Assembly: GCF_964340395.1 (NCBI RefSeq)
Contig: NC_135553.1
Coordinates: forward strand, 17,540,001 to 17,575,000
Direction of reading: 5' to 3'
From: Glandiceps talaboti
Taxonomy: Eukaryota; Hemichordata; Enteropneusta; Spengelidae
DNA length: 35,000 bases
The notes below the pieces were generated by a model. The model saw only the letters and a program-made list of their open reading frames with translations. It had not been told where the DNA came from and did not search any database. Shown one piece after another: positions 1-28,800 of this stretch (the first letter of the stretch is position 1; every line of letters starts with the position of its first letter). Position numbers and translations under genes: made by a program.

Positions 1-722
1 TGGGGTGGGAATTTAACTTTTATAAGATGGTTTATTTTGAAGAAAAAAGTAGTATAATATGTAAAATTGCACGTTAAAAAGGGAAGTTATTTATGATCCC
101 CTTTAGTGACATACATACATACATACATACATACATACATACATGTACATACATACGTACGTACGTACATACATCCATCCATCCATCCATCCATCCATCC
201 ATCCATACATACATACATACATACATACATACATACACACATACATACATACATACATACATACATACATACATACACACACATACATACATACATACAT
301 GTACATACATACATACATACATACATACATACATACATACATACATCATCCAACCAACCTAACTGAATATCCTTCACTTTCAATATTCTTCAGAATGACC
401 TCTGTGACGAATTGTAAAAGAACGTCGCAAGTGTCACACGACAATGAGGGGCTGTCAGTTTTATGAATGAATATGTATCAATTTCCACATATATAGCAAC
501 GGACTTCGGTTTTCTAGTTACCTAAATGATTTGTTCTCACGATATTCTTGTTCAGTCAAAGTTATTCGAACAAATTAATACCCTTGTCACATGGCGCGCA
601 GTTATGTGAAGTATTGATTTGTTGCGTATCATGAGTTGGCGAGAACAAGCACCTACTTGCATCCATCCATCCATCCATCCATCCATCCATCCCAAACACA
701 AACACAAACACAAACACAAACA

Positions 723-787
<65 letters not shown>

Positions 788-1048
788 ATAGGGAATGAAC
801 ATGCTGGTAGGCATAAAGGTAACTCCCCAAAACAAAACAAAAAACAAAAAAACAAATAAACAAAGAACAAAACAACAGCAACCCCAAAACAGTGACACAT
901 TCAAACAAAATACCAACACCCATCACTGCATCTTCACGACTTTTAAACTGTCCATTTATAGCAATACTGTACGTATATAAAAATGTTGTGTACTGAAACT
1001 CAAGGGTAATCCTACTCACTGTGACCATATTTGTTGTCTGTTTTACAG
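1..1048. repeat. Intron with tetranucleotide and dinucleotide microsatellites
   Basis: This stretch precedes the first visible esterase exon and is probably intron. About 110-346 is an (ACAT)n tract interrupted by a (CATC)n block near 173-204. About 659-690 is (ATCC)n, followed by (ACAAAC)n, (AC)n and (GACA)n up to about 789. The long open frames here are low-complexity readings of these repeats and are not genes. Confidence 0.85.
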
Positions 1049-2744
1049 CTAGAGTCCGACTCCTATATTGTAGCCGGAGTTCATTACTTCGCAATGCACA
1101 TGTTTGGTGATGTAGAAAACCCGAAATATATGTATCGATTTGATTTTAAGTCACAGAGTGGAAACTATGATGATTATGTAGGTGAGTTTGTTGTCATTGA
1201 CTACCAACAATTACACAAGTTCCTGTGGAAATCGATACACATATATCGTAAGATAATGACAGAGTACAGATGGTCTGTCGGCAAGCTAACCCACATACAA
1301 ACTAAACACTATTATTGCCACACGGTGTACAAGGTATGTGATATGCAAGCTATCAACATACTTCCATAGTGTATAAATAGGGCATCGTCGAACAGTTCAG
1401 TTTACAGGAAGACACATATAGACTTTCCTGAGCTACCAGTGAACATTTCGGATTTCGGATTTCGGATTGAGGCGTTTCAATCAATTCAAGTCTAAAAGAG
1501 CGGACAGCTCGTTCTCTTGAAGACCTAGCTCCTACAAGATTTCCAACTTTTTGGAACCTGCAATTAACACTCTTTTCGATTGAACATATCAAATAATACT
1601 CTATTTGTAGTTAGTTGATCAATCAACGTAGAATATGACCATACAGTTACTTTCAAGCTAAAAATGATTTTGAAGACGAAAATGGTGACCTAAAAAAGTT
1701 TTTTTTGAATCCCTGCAAGTTTTACAGTATATTCATAGTATACACTTTCAAGCGCGAAAATAATAAGTAGTACAGATGTGGCGTTCATGATACATGATTA
1801 GCAATTATAGAATATATTGACAGAAATGTCTTGTTATGATATAATATTTTGATTTGTAGAGGTTCCCCATATCGAAGACATTTTTTTCACTTTCGGTTGG
1901 CCATTCAAACCTTACTCTTTGATGGATTTGAGGCTGCCACTACCGTGGCCATATCCAGAAGAATTGGCTCGAAACTTCACGGACGAAGATAGAGTTATGA
2001 GTGATACAGTCATGGGCCTGTGGGCAAATTTCGCCAAATATAGGTAAATTGAAAATTTTCATAATTTGCAAACTTTCGTAGAATTCATTATGAGAGTGTT
2101 GTATGTGCCAAAGGATGGGAAACAGGGATTGAAAATTGTCAAAATTCTTCTCTTTTTGTCTATATCTTTACTTTTTCGAGTAAAGACTTATTTTACTCGT
2201 ACGTAAACATATATAATAGACTGTTACCTACACGGCAACATTGTGACGTATATCCCATGTGACGTATGCAACCTAGTGAGAAAAATGTGCCCAGGCTACA
2301 AGTATGGGTTTGAGAGGTGGACAATTCGATTTGGAAGTAAAGAACTAAGTATATCTAATGGACAAAGTCTTAATTCCAAGTAAACAGTTTTCTTATTTTA
2401 CTTGAACAAAACATTTTTCTTCGAAATTTAGTTTTTAGAAGTTGTAGGTGATTTCTTTACAAATCTGTCAGTTATTGTGAGCACACAGCCAAGTATACCT
2501 CTATGAATGTGTAAAACTTATTTGTGTATACCGACCCATGCACATTTTAGAAAACATATGTAAGAACATGAAATAACATGAAATAATCTAATTGAGTGTC
2601 AATCTGGTCAGGGTATTTCGAGATAAATGAAGCACAGATAGACTAGACTGACAGGTAGGCTGATGGAAAGACAGACAGACTGACATATATGCATATTCAC
2701 AGTATACATACGAACAAATGTATGCACACATTTTACATCGTATG

Positions 2745-2796
<52 letters not shown>

Positions 2797-3197
2797 AATG
2801 TTATAGTTTGTCGTTTGTCTTTTTGTTTCATTCTGTTACTTCTTTTTATCGCCACAGTGATCCAACACCAGATGGACATTCACTTCCTGGTGTAAATGAA
2901 AAATGGACTGAATACAGAGCGTCTGATAAGGGAATTTTCCACATTGATAAAGAAAGTACAATGAAGCGAGATGACTTTGTATTTCATGACGTTAGTTTTT
3001 GGCATGGCTATGATCCTAAAGTTGTACAATCTGCAACAAACATTTGCTGTGAGTGTTCGAATGACCCTAGTCCTGGAAATCATCCAGAAGAACCTGTGAG
3101 TGGGACGCCACCAACGTTTAACTTACTACATCATTCAGGCATAAGTATTATCGCATTAGCAGTATATTTTGCTGTAGGCCTTTACATGATATTGTAA
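1049..3197 (+). CDS. Type-B carboxylesterase (cholinesterase-like), 3' partial, three exons
   Basis: Exons are 1049-1181, 1860-2043 and 2858-3197 (657 bp, 218 residues plus stop). The acceptors are TTTTACAG, TTTGTAG and GCCACAG, the donors GTGAGT and GTAAAT, and the phases join cleanly. The family hydrolyses carboxylic esters with a Ser-Glu/Asp-His triad at the cell surface or in secretions. The second exon carries the catalytic-histidine motif EVPHIEDIFFTFG (His codon 1868-1870), then SDTVMGLWANFAKYSDPTP, the usual C-terminal block. The Ser and acidic residues lie upstream of the window. The last exon has a Cys pair (ICCEC), a Pro-rich spacer and a hydrophobic end (about the last 20 residues), which suggests a GPI signal or membrane anchor. 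The gene is convergent with the monooxygenase array, 1.25 kb away stop to stop. The substrate cannot be told from this part. Confidence 0.86.
1371..1379 (+). promoter_or_regulatory. TATA-like box inside an esterase intron
   Basis: TATAAATAG is followed after about 30 bp by CAGTTCAGTTT. It lies in the first visible esterase intron. It could belong to a buried mobile-element promoter or be chance. Three copies of a GGATTTC-type heptamer follow at 1447-1470. Confidence 0.2.
2748..2794 (+). repeat. (CA)n microsatellite
   Basis: This is an uninterrupted CA dinucleotide tract of about 47 bp in the intron just before the last esterase exon, ending about 60 bp upstream of the acceptor. Confidence 0.95.
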
Positions 3198-4449
3198 TAC
3201 TATACATTTGTCACTGGTTATGTAAAATTAAATCTATGATGGATAGAATTCGAAAGGTCGAAAACTGCTAAATGTTCATATTGTAGGAAGATTCAATTGA
3301 TGCCTGAATAGCCATGTGTATAACTACAATGACAAATAATCGAATTGGGAGAAGAGAATGATCGTGAATGGATGGAACAGTGGATCAGAATATAATGACA
3401 GTCGATAACAACTTTCTATGTTAACAATAACTGGATGGAATCCCAAACATAATTAAACCATAAAAGATCTCACTAGGGAAACGATAATGTGACTGGTACA
3501 CATATTGATTTGATTGTAGATTTTAGACTTATGGTGTAGTAATGTTTGAATGTTTTTTAAGCAAGCATGTATATTTCTAAAAACCAACAACCAACCAACC
3601 AACCAACCAACCAACTAACCAACCAACCAACCAACCAACCAACCAACCAACCAACCAACCAACCAACCAACCAACCAACCAACTAACCAACCATAAACAC
3701 TTGTATCCATGCCCTATTTTCAACTCGATTAATATTCATCGTGAAATAAAAAAAAGCCATTGTCACAAGTTTGTTTCACAGCGGACGGGTATCATATTTA
3801 ATCTGATCGTGTATCTGATTTCGGAGAATATTTGCGCTACTAATATAGAGTTTCAATCACCTTATAAAAACAAAAAGACAATTTTGAGTATATTTTAAAG
3901 ATGAACACTTTATTAGCACACTCATAAAGAAAGTTATACTACGGAATTACACACACACTTCTTAATACGTCCTCAGTTGTACAAAACATTAATGGCGGAC
4001 CCTTGATGTGTGTGTGCGTGCATTGATATACTCATAATATGAAACCACAATCGTGGTCTAAGCTTTATAGTTATGTGAGTCCTATGTGTACAAGTGGAAA
4101 ATGAGTTCGATGGAATAGTATCCACTCTGTTTAGTACCTTGGTATATATCCAATTATTATTAATATTTCCGTGTTGAAATTTGATTATATTACATCATCA
4201 ATGCTACATCTAACACAATGACCACAAGCTAGTAAACTACTGTATAGATATTCCCTATAACTACTGTTACAGTGTAATTTGTCCATCATGCAGTGTATCC
4301 GAGCACAGACATTATTGTCTGTAATGTGAGATATAAGTAAATATCTATGTTACTTTACTCACTCACGGATAGTAAACTAATGGAATAAAGTAGTCGTTTC
4401 TAACTTCCGTGTTTCAAAACCACTGGCAAACATTTGCTACTTATCCTTA
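3198..4449. other. Convergent intergenic region with (CCAA)n tract
   Basis: This region separates the esterase stop (3197) from the stop of the left monooxygenase gene (4450). It should hold both 3' UTRs. A (CCAA)n tract runs from about 3583 to 3692. A plus-strand AATAAA lies at 3745-3750, about 550 bp after the esterase stop. A minus-strand AATAAA (TTTATT at 3909-3914) lies about 540 bp after the monooxygenase stop. Either could be the polyadenylation signal, but both are far from the stop codons. I see no gene here. Confidence 0.6.
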
Positions 4450-20425
<15,976 letters not shown>

Positions 20426-21188
20426 GATAAGGAGATGTTAATATACACTTGTCAAACCCCCTGACCATGTAGCTGTATACGCTCTTACTAATCTAAAAGT
20501 GACAGTCTCGGGGGGGGGGGGGGCATTTAACCTTTCGAGTGCATTGTTTATTTCGTCTCTTTGTCATTTAAACGAGTACATGCATATGGAAAGCACTTTA
20601 TATAATAGTGCGGATCGGTGTAACGCGGTACGGTCGCTACAAGAGCTATTGTTATGTATCATCACGTGATACAAGTAAATTATCGCGGTGAAAGGTACGA
20701 CCCTGTGGTCGAATCAGACTTCTTTTTAAGTGTTTCGACTCGCTAAGCTCCGTGGCTATTAAATTATTTTTAAAACCACATTTCAACAAAGTGTTCTATA
20801 AAGTTACAATGCTTTATTGCATTTGATATTCAAGTGTCTAGAGAGTTAATCAATTCGGACACTCGATGAGTGTATTTGCTTTCTTATGTAATGACTTAGA
20901 GCGTAGACAGTGGGGGGGGGGGGGAATTCCCCTCCATTATACATGTTATATATGCTTAGATATACGATAACCGTACATACGTGACACAACGTTAAACAAG
21001 ACTAGGATGTACTTTACCGTTATGTTTCATTATGATTACACGGTTTAGATCACCTAACATCGAGGATACTATTACTGTATAGGGCGCCCTCATTCCATAC
21101 AAATATAACCAGTGTATGTATGTTTTATTTCAAAATTGAAATGCTGCTATACGATAATGTTTAGAAACAATAATGTAATATAAATATA

Positions 21189-21204
21189 AATATATATATA
21201 TATG

Positions 21205-21274
<70 letters not shown>
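21189..21274 (+). repeat. (TA)n microsatellite
   Basis: About 85 bp of TA with a TATGTAAATA interruption near 21202-21209. Confidence 0.95.
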
Positions 21275-21277
<3 letters not shown>

Positions 21278-21594
21278 CATGTTCGGTATGTCCCTTTCGA
21301 CTATACAGTGATACATATAAATAGACATTATGATATCGTAATCTTTTAATGCAATGACACAACTATCTGTTTAATAAATGAATTATACGATTCTGAAATG
21401 TTGTACTTCTGTAAATGTTCACGTATAAAGCAGTGTTGTGTTTTCTTTCATTTCAAGAATCACATTAGTTAATTCCATACATTGTTTTATTCGTCTGAAC
21501 ATCTACTCATCTACTCTGGCTTTTTCTCATGTCGGTGTATCACTGAATGATATATGCTAAAAAATAAACTTCGAACAGAAATGCTTGTATTGGC

Positions 21595-22267
21595 AGCACA
21601 TACCCAACATATCTAAATGAACTGTACATTATGCTAAAAACGACTTGTGACAATTATAACTTTCAGCAAATGGAATGAATTGTCCGAGCCATTATTTCAG
21701 AAGCTGGGTATCCTGAATATTTACCAGCAACATAAGCTGTAGTTAGCCATCTTTGTCCATGTCCATTTTTCACAATAGGCTTCCAATTAAAGATGTTTCA
21801 AAATTATTTTACTCAAATCAGGCAAAAGTACAAGGAATGATTTATGTATTCCAAAACACAAACACAGGTCGTGTCAATTTACCATAAAGTATGAAGGTGC
21901 GAAAATATGGAACAGAATATCAATGAATATCAGGAATATCCACTGCAGGTCAGAGTTCAAACGAGAGTTTAAGAAAAATATCTACAGTCAGTTAATCTTG
22001 TACTTTAAACTTAGATTGATCGTATTTACTTATTTGTTTTTCTTGCTGTGTTTAGTATGTATTTGTAAGTTTTGAGGATTCCAGATTTATTATATCATAT
22101 TGGACATGCCAAGATAATATTTATTGTCAATTGACAAATGTACTTATTAGTTGCAAGACAGCTATTTCCATCCCCCTTTACTGTTAGCTATTGATAGATA
22201 TATTTTATCTGGTAAATGTATTTGTAATATGTAATTACTATATATTGTTGGGAATAAATTGTTATTA
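21595..22267 (+). mobile_element. Truncated non-LTR retrotransposon 3' end, copy 2
   Basis: A decayed but readable frame (STRNDLCIPKHKHRSCQFTI, then KYEGAKIWNRISMNIRNIHC, RSEFKREFKKNIY, about 21830-21990) matches copy 1 at 11190-11641. It ends TATTGTTGGGAATAAATTGTTATTATTA. The paralogous region at about 32990 lacks it: there GTATTGGCAG is followed almost directly by TTTATTACTTTGAGCAACGAAC. The insertion boundaries are inferred from that comparison. Confidence 0.72.
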
Positions 22268-22555
22268 TTACTCTATAACAACGAACTTTACTTTTTTTAC
22301 AATTTCCTTAAATTTGGATAGCGAAATAGCAAACCTCAAAATGAATATATTTGTTAACATAATGCTATTAGTTATGTACGTGTCAGTTTGAGCTCAAACA
22401 CTCTAACAGAAATCTAACCAAATCACATAATTTTTTTTCTTTTTCTTGCACAAAATTATTATGAAAAGTTTAACGTAGAGGGCGCCGTTTAGCGTGTTTA
22501 TATTCTCGTTTTGGTTCATTTTCACCTTTTCACAAGATTGCAACAGTCACTGAAG

Positions 22556-22765
22556 TTATCCATTCTTTGTCATCACAAAGGAGCAAACCATGATCACGTT
22601 GATGAACACTGATGCATATTGTTGATTGAGGGCGCTGCTTCCATTTGTTCTGTCGTCATCTTTGTCTTTATCCTTATCATCGTTCAGATCGCACTGACGA
22701 TTGTAATCAGGTAACGGCTTGGTTATATTCGGCGGGAAATAAAACTCCACTGCTTCTCGTTCATC
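22556..22765 (-). CDS. moxd1-like: Terminal exon of middle monooxygenase gene
   Basis: The acceptor is TTCTAG. The exon starts DEREAVEFYFPPNITKPLP, then DYNRQCDLNDDKDKDKDDD, and ends in a hydrophobic stretch with a short polar end (MTKNG). It is 210 bp and nearly identical to 33700-33909. Confidence 0.92.
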   Translation of the reverse strand, partial: DEREAVEFYFPPNITKPLPDYNRQCDLNDDKDKDKDDDRTNGSSALNQQYASVFINVIMVCSFVMTKNG

Positions 22766-25700
22766 CTAGAAGAATGACATTTGAAAACCATATGTCTATG
22801 ATATGAAGTCCAATTACACTCATCGGATAGTCTGGATGCCAACGTGGTTTCTAACTCAGCAAACCACGAGCTGGTCAAAGTCCCTCAATTAGCACAAAAT
22901 GTTGTTCATTGAACAGTTATAGTGACATAAACAATGTATAAGTAGCATCCTGAGCTATACAAATATACCCTATTTGGACATTACTTAACTCCCCAATAGA
23001 CATCAACTTTATGAGGGACTGTGTTGATAATTTTGATTAACAAAGACATGATGTTAATGACTTCGTGGGTGACTATGGATGACTTTTGAATTGCATCACA
23101 CGCATCTCTGGACTTCTAGAGTAACGAATTTGACTAATATGAGTGGAGGTGTAAATGGTAACGACACTGTATATGAACAAGACTAACTCAATGACAATTC
23201 TGTCTAATAAATCTTGCAATAAACTTACCAGCTTGACAATAAAATTCTTCATATTTTATCAACCACGAGTCCATTTAGCTAGTAAGTATATTTTACTATT
23301 ATTTCATTGGAATTTTATTTTGATATTTTGATATAAAAGGCTGCAACTAGTTTTCAAGTGAAGAATTCATTCATATAACTATGCATATCAACTTATAGCT
23401 ACCTTGGATTTGAGTACCAAAGTCTACATGTAACTATAGATACTATACCACGAATGCGTATTACGTGTGTATCTTCATTTGCCCTTTGTTAGTTCGTCGC
23501 CTGTATGGAGTTATTGTCGATGTCGCATACTGGGGATAGCTGCTTCTATACCAGTATCATTATGTCTAACTTGTGTTGCCGTTACAGGAGGACTAATGGT
23601 AATGTCGATAAAACAAACCCTTCATAACAAAGAACTTACGCCTTCTGCCACCATGTAGTAATTAGCCGAACAAAATTCGTATACCATTCCTTCACGGTAC
23701 GCCTTCTCTAGATTGGTCTTTGCTTTATCAGTCCAGTTCATGTGGTCTATGTAATCGTAGAGTGACATGTGAGCGTATTCTTCTGGTTCCTTAACATAGG
23801 GTGCCGAATTTTCGCTTGAAAGATAATCAATACATATTTTTACAATAATTAGTCATACTGATTGTATATGTAAATTGGTTTCGGTTTTCGATTTAAAGTT
23901 TTATTTGACTCTTCTATACTTCTTCTTCATTGAAGGCGGTGAAAAAGTCCCTGACCCCCTCCAAAACAGGATGATCGTTAATCACTTGTTTCTGAAACAT
24001 GATGACTCCACTCCATCAAATCTTTCACATGCCGGATAGTCATCGTGATTTAAAAATTAGAATGTTTTACTATGTCTCGCACATAAAATACTATCCAGGA
24101 CAAGATCTGGACAGCGCCATCATTCAACTAATAATCTTTCTTTATACATAGGCTTGAAATGTTCAAAGCAAATGGTCCTTCAGAATTTAAAGACAACCTT
24201 CGCAAATCTGTTTTGAATTTGTCTTACCCATATGTTAAGGATACACCAACAGCTTCTGCCATGTAGTCAAATGTCAAACCAGTTTCACAAGTAAGTAGTT
24301 GGGTACTGGGATAGACGAATAAGAAAGCCAAACACATCTCTTGCTGGGTACCCAACCCACCCTGATAGTGTAGGATAAGAGAAGGAAAATTTGTTAGAGT
24401 TTGTATTATTTGTACAACCATATATTTTTTTTCACTTGCAATCTTACCCTTATCATTAAGGTGCCATACATCGTAAGGACATGTGTACAATCAACAACAT
24501 ACATATAATCTGATACCAATGTTGCTTTATTAGTGATAGTATTAACACGAAACTAACATATAATTTTCAGGAGATAAACAAAAACAGGAACCAGGACCTT
24601 GTAAGTTAGTACAGGGAAGTTAGTAGCTGGCAGTTAGTAAAATATTAATCTACTTACCCAAGTTGGTGATTGGCGGTTCATTGTTTCGTATTCGCATTCT
24701 ATGATAAGGTCGTCTCCCTTGAATATGAGATGAGAGAAGAGTTTGACAGAAATATCAGATCAATGTTAACGTGTAATGATTTTCTCTCGTAACTTCTGAG
24801 TTATGTGATACTTTTGTTTTACTCATTCGTGAACAGAGTGTAACTAGTTATATCAAGAAAACATTAAACATAGAACTGTAACGCTTAGACACCTGGATCA
24901 CAGTAGTCTTAGATCAGTGAACTATTCGATGGACTTCAGATATGGGTTATTTCTGTCGCCAATCGATATAGTCACTCACTCTTTAGCGATACTCCAGAGA
25001 AAGACACTTTCTATTTCATCCGTGCGCAAATACATCAAAGTTTTGGTGTGAACGAATTTGATACATAACATTACCAGTACTTACAGGTAGGATTATTACT
25101 TCCTCTTCCAAGCTACGTGATTCCTGGTAGTTAAAGTCATAGTGATTGTCTACCATCACGTTTGGTAACTCAACTCCATCACGTATGTGACGTACACGTA
25201 TGGCACGCCCCGCCAAATGAGAGTGTAAACCGACACTAAAGATGTGAACTTCGGTAGTGTCGTTGGTATGTGGGTCTGTCAGTGCCTGCAGAGGAAATGA
25301 AATACACTTTTCAAGAAATGCATGAAGTTCAAAGTTTGTCTCGAGAATCGTTGAACGGAAAGCAAATAACATCATAGAACATATGTGTCGATATGCTGAG
25401 TGAAATGATAACTGGATTCGTCAGATTACTGTATCTGTATCAATACTAAGTATAACTATACCTAATTAATGTAATGGGCACGATGAATTCTTTGATGTTA
25501 TTTTCTTCTCCCTCCAAATGTGAACGAAAGTAAACCAGCTCTACCCAAATGAAAAACAATGTAATGTAGTTTTTTCTCACCCTTTTTGTACAATGACTGG
25601 AGCAATAACTAGTTTGCGTGAAACTCCGGGTCTGAGGTGGAATAAGCTGCCTTTGACCAACAAGAGTTCCAAGCGCGAATATGACAGCATCATACTGACG

Positions 25701-25781
25701 TATGTCTGAGGTGTAATAAAACCGTATACCAGAACTATCGTAAATCGCTGAAATATATAAAATTATATAAAATTATATATA

Positions 25782-25875
<94 letters not shown>

Positions 25876-28800
25876 ATATAAACGATATATTTATACATGT
25901 ATAAATAAAATTATACATTTTATAGATAATTTTTAACTAAACTGTGTACATTGTAATGTTTTTTATTCGGTTTTATCGGATTTTGTTTTAATTATTTTCT
26001 TTACTTTTGGTGCTATTTGAGAGATTGTATTAATTGTTATTGCCGTTTTGTTGTTTAGTATCTAGTCACGTGACCTGACGAAGCGTCTGAAACTCGAATA
26101 AAGTAGTTTCATGTCACTGGTGTTCGGCCTTTGTTTTATTTTCATTAACACCCCCGTCTCCATAGATTTCACCTTTCCATTAACTGTTGTATTTGTAGAC
26201 TAAATTTTATTGTATCTTGACTGATCATAGTAAAATGATTGTGAAATGCAAAAGTGAATATTACATGTGATGACAACGAGGATTATACTTACTGTCTTTG
26301 TAATCAGGGTTATCGTAATGCATTTCAAGCATGAAGAAAGTTGGGTCACCAGGCCCACCCACTGACATACCGGCTTTTTCAGGAAAATAGAATGGCTGGA
26401 ATTGTGAAATACAGTATAATTAAATTATAACCAGGCGATAAAACAACCCAATCAAACTTATTTGATATTGTGCATGCATGTATTTCATTTGTGAGTTATG
26501 AATTATGAATCGATTAATCTAGAAACGACCAGTCAATGATCAATACGATATCAACTCAGAAGTTGCAGAACTGGTCAGTACATACCATGGGTCGGGTCGG
26601 GTCGGGTCGGGTCGGGTCGTAGATTTTGTACGTGTGCATGGTAGCTAAACAAGTCGTCTACAACTGAAGACACCCCCCAACACTGATGTGTTGGCAAGCT
26701 AGTCTATCTTGTAACAAGACCTCGGACCTGCGCTCGGAAGGTTGCCGATGATAATGTACCACTGGTGAGCAACTCAGGGCCGTCAACAGCGCCAATGGCG
26801 TGACCTATGATCACTTTGAAATCTAAACTATCAGAATTGCCAAGGGGTCTTGCAGCTAGACTAGGAATCTCCATAAGTGATGTATTTGTTGGTAAATGTC
26901 CAGGAACGAGAAATATCTCGGGTGGTGGCACTAGCCGTTCCTCACTGGAACGGCTACTGCCACAGTAGTAGCCATTCCAGTACTAGTGAGGACTTACTTT
27001 GCCCCCTACAGCCCATGCCATGACAGTAGTAGTGCAGGTATGCCAGTCTTCTGGCATATTTGGGGTGAAACATTCACTGGTATAGTTATGGTATAGGCTC
27101 TCATTTACATAATCAAAACACTGCAATACTAGGATGTGATGAACGACAGCTTCGTTACCAGGTTGTATGACTGGTTCATACTGTGTAAAAACCAAAATGG
27201 TGGCACAAAATATAGTTGAGTACATTTGGAGAAGAGCGAAAAAAATTTGTCAATAAGTTCATACAGTAAAGGAGTTGCAAAAGCGCTTGAAAGTTGATGT
27301 CAATTATTCATTGATGCTACCTGACGTCCTGTTCAGTTGTCACATAGGGGTTATGAAAATAATTCATTATTGCTATTATTGATATGCTGGTTCTCTTATA
27401 ATATTACTGGCTACTAATTTCTTTTCGACTCTCTCTTGTGTATGTGAGCTGAGGACATTTAAAAAGACAAAAACAGAATGTAGTCAATGGAACATCGATC
27501 TTGGCAGCATATTTGACATGGTTATCACTAAGAGCTGTAGAAAGTGAATCATGTTGCATATCACTTACCTTTACAAGGTGGTATTTTCTATCAAATTTCG
27601 GAAGCGCAAAACCGTGACATAGGTAGGTTGTGTCTTGGTGGTGGGGGACCTTAACCTGTAGATTAATAACAATTGCTGGGGAAGTTGCATACATGTATGT
27701 GTTGTGTTTTCGTCATGCAATATACACGTCATATTTGATATTGCCTATTTCGATACACGGTTTTTGTGTTGTAGACAGTCATTGTATGATTTTACACGGA
27801 CATCATACTGACATGTGACTCAGTTCATATTTTCGAACACGTCCCTTCTCTGGACATTAAAGACAGTGACATGGTATGTGGATTACTAAGCGTCAAATAT
27901 ACTTACGTTATCGTTCAACATCTCAAAGGTGTAGACATCATCTCCTAAGGTGTTTGTTTGGGTCTTGTGAAGGAGGAACACACTGCGGGAACCTCTCATC
28001 TCACGTCCGTGCCATGGTAAAGGTTTGTCGTCTTCAGGATCTTCGGGATGGTAGGCCCAAATCAACCGCATGGTATCACCCCAGTAGGTATTTACAACAC
28101 TTTTATTATCAAATTACGAATCAAAATTAAAGACTGCCGACACTCATTGATAAATTGTAGGTAACAGAAATCTGTATACCCTGATGCTAATTTCATCATG
28201 TTGATAAATGGGAATAAACCTAGCCCCATCTAACCATTCCAAGTGGAAGGAATCGTGTCTGAATGATTATTTCTTTTAGGACTTGCACTGCAAATATTAT
28301 TGTGCTAAAAGAGCTGCAAAATGGAGTTCTTTATAAGGAAGCAACATCCTCTTATCGATCAGCCAGTCCTGTGCATTGTCACAATGTAGAGCGTTAACAC
28401 CTAACGCTTTCATCCAATCATGAGCATCGTATTAAACATTATAAGGAGTGAACACCTACCGTTATCATCCAATCATGAGCATCGTATAGTATAAGGAGTG
28501 AACACCTACCGTTATCATCCAATCCTGAGCATCGTCACAAGTGTCTAGTTTTCTTTCAAACTTCAGAATAGTGTGACCATCTTTTTCAGCTCCATGCAGT
28601 AACTTGTAGTCTTGTCTGTCATCAACACGAGGCTCCCCATAATGCAACGCATGTCGATCCTGTCAATAAGCATGGAAAGTCGCAATGAGGGAAGTACGAG
28701 CTGTGTATGGTTAGAACGAATGAAAGCGTAATATTCTCTTTATTGCGACATTACGGTTGTAGCTCTAATGTCACAATAAAGAGAATGTTTGACTTCCTTT

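Larger units (their letters stand above)
20426..22555. other. Intergenic region between left and middle monooxygenase genes
   Basis: This should hold the promoter of the left gene (near 20426-20900) and the 3' UTR of the middle gene (left of 22556). I cannot point to a TATA box with confidence. It includes G-runs at about 20509 and 20911, an (AT)n tract at about 21189-21274 and a retrotransposon tail (21595-22267). The right part, from about 21430, aligns with about 32810-33600. Confidence 0.6.

Noticed and set aside
74-466. Several overlapping open frames of 79-107 codons
   Set aside because: They are readings of ACAT and CATC microsatellites in all frames, with only a few residue types.
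552-1094. 180-codon minus-strand frame
   Set aside because: Mostly (GACA)n and (CA)n microsatellite joined to intron sequence. It overlaps a well-supported esterase exon on the other strand.
1190-1620. Solo LTR
   Set aside because: A TATA-like box is present, but I could not find matching TG...CA ends or a target duplication.
23467-23658. 63-codon plus-strand frame
   Set aside because: It runs antisense through the exon 11 donor region and intron of the middle monooxygenase gene and has no independent support.
24224-24490. Single-exon gene starting with MYTCPYDVW
   Set aside because: The frame reads through an acceptor. Only 24361-24228 is conserved exon 10, and the rest is intron.
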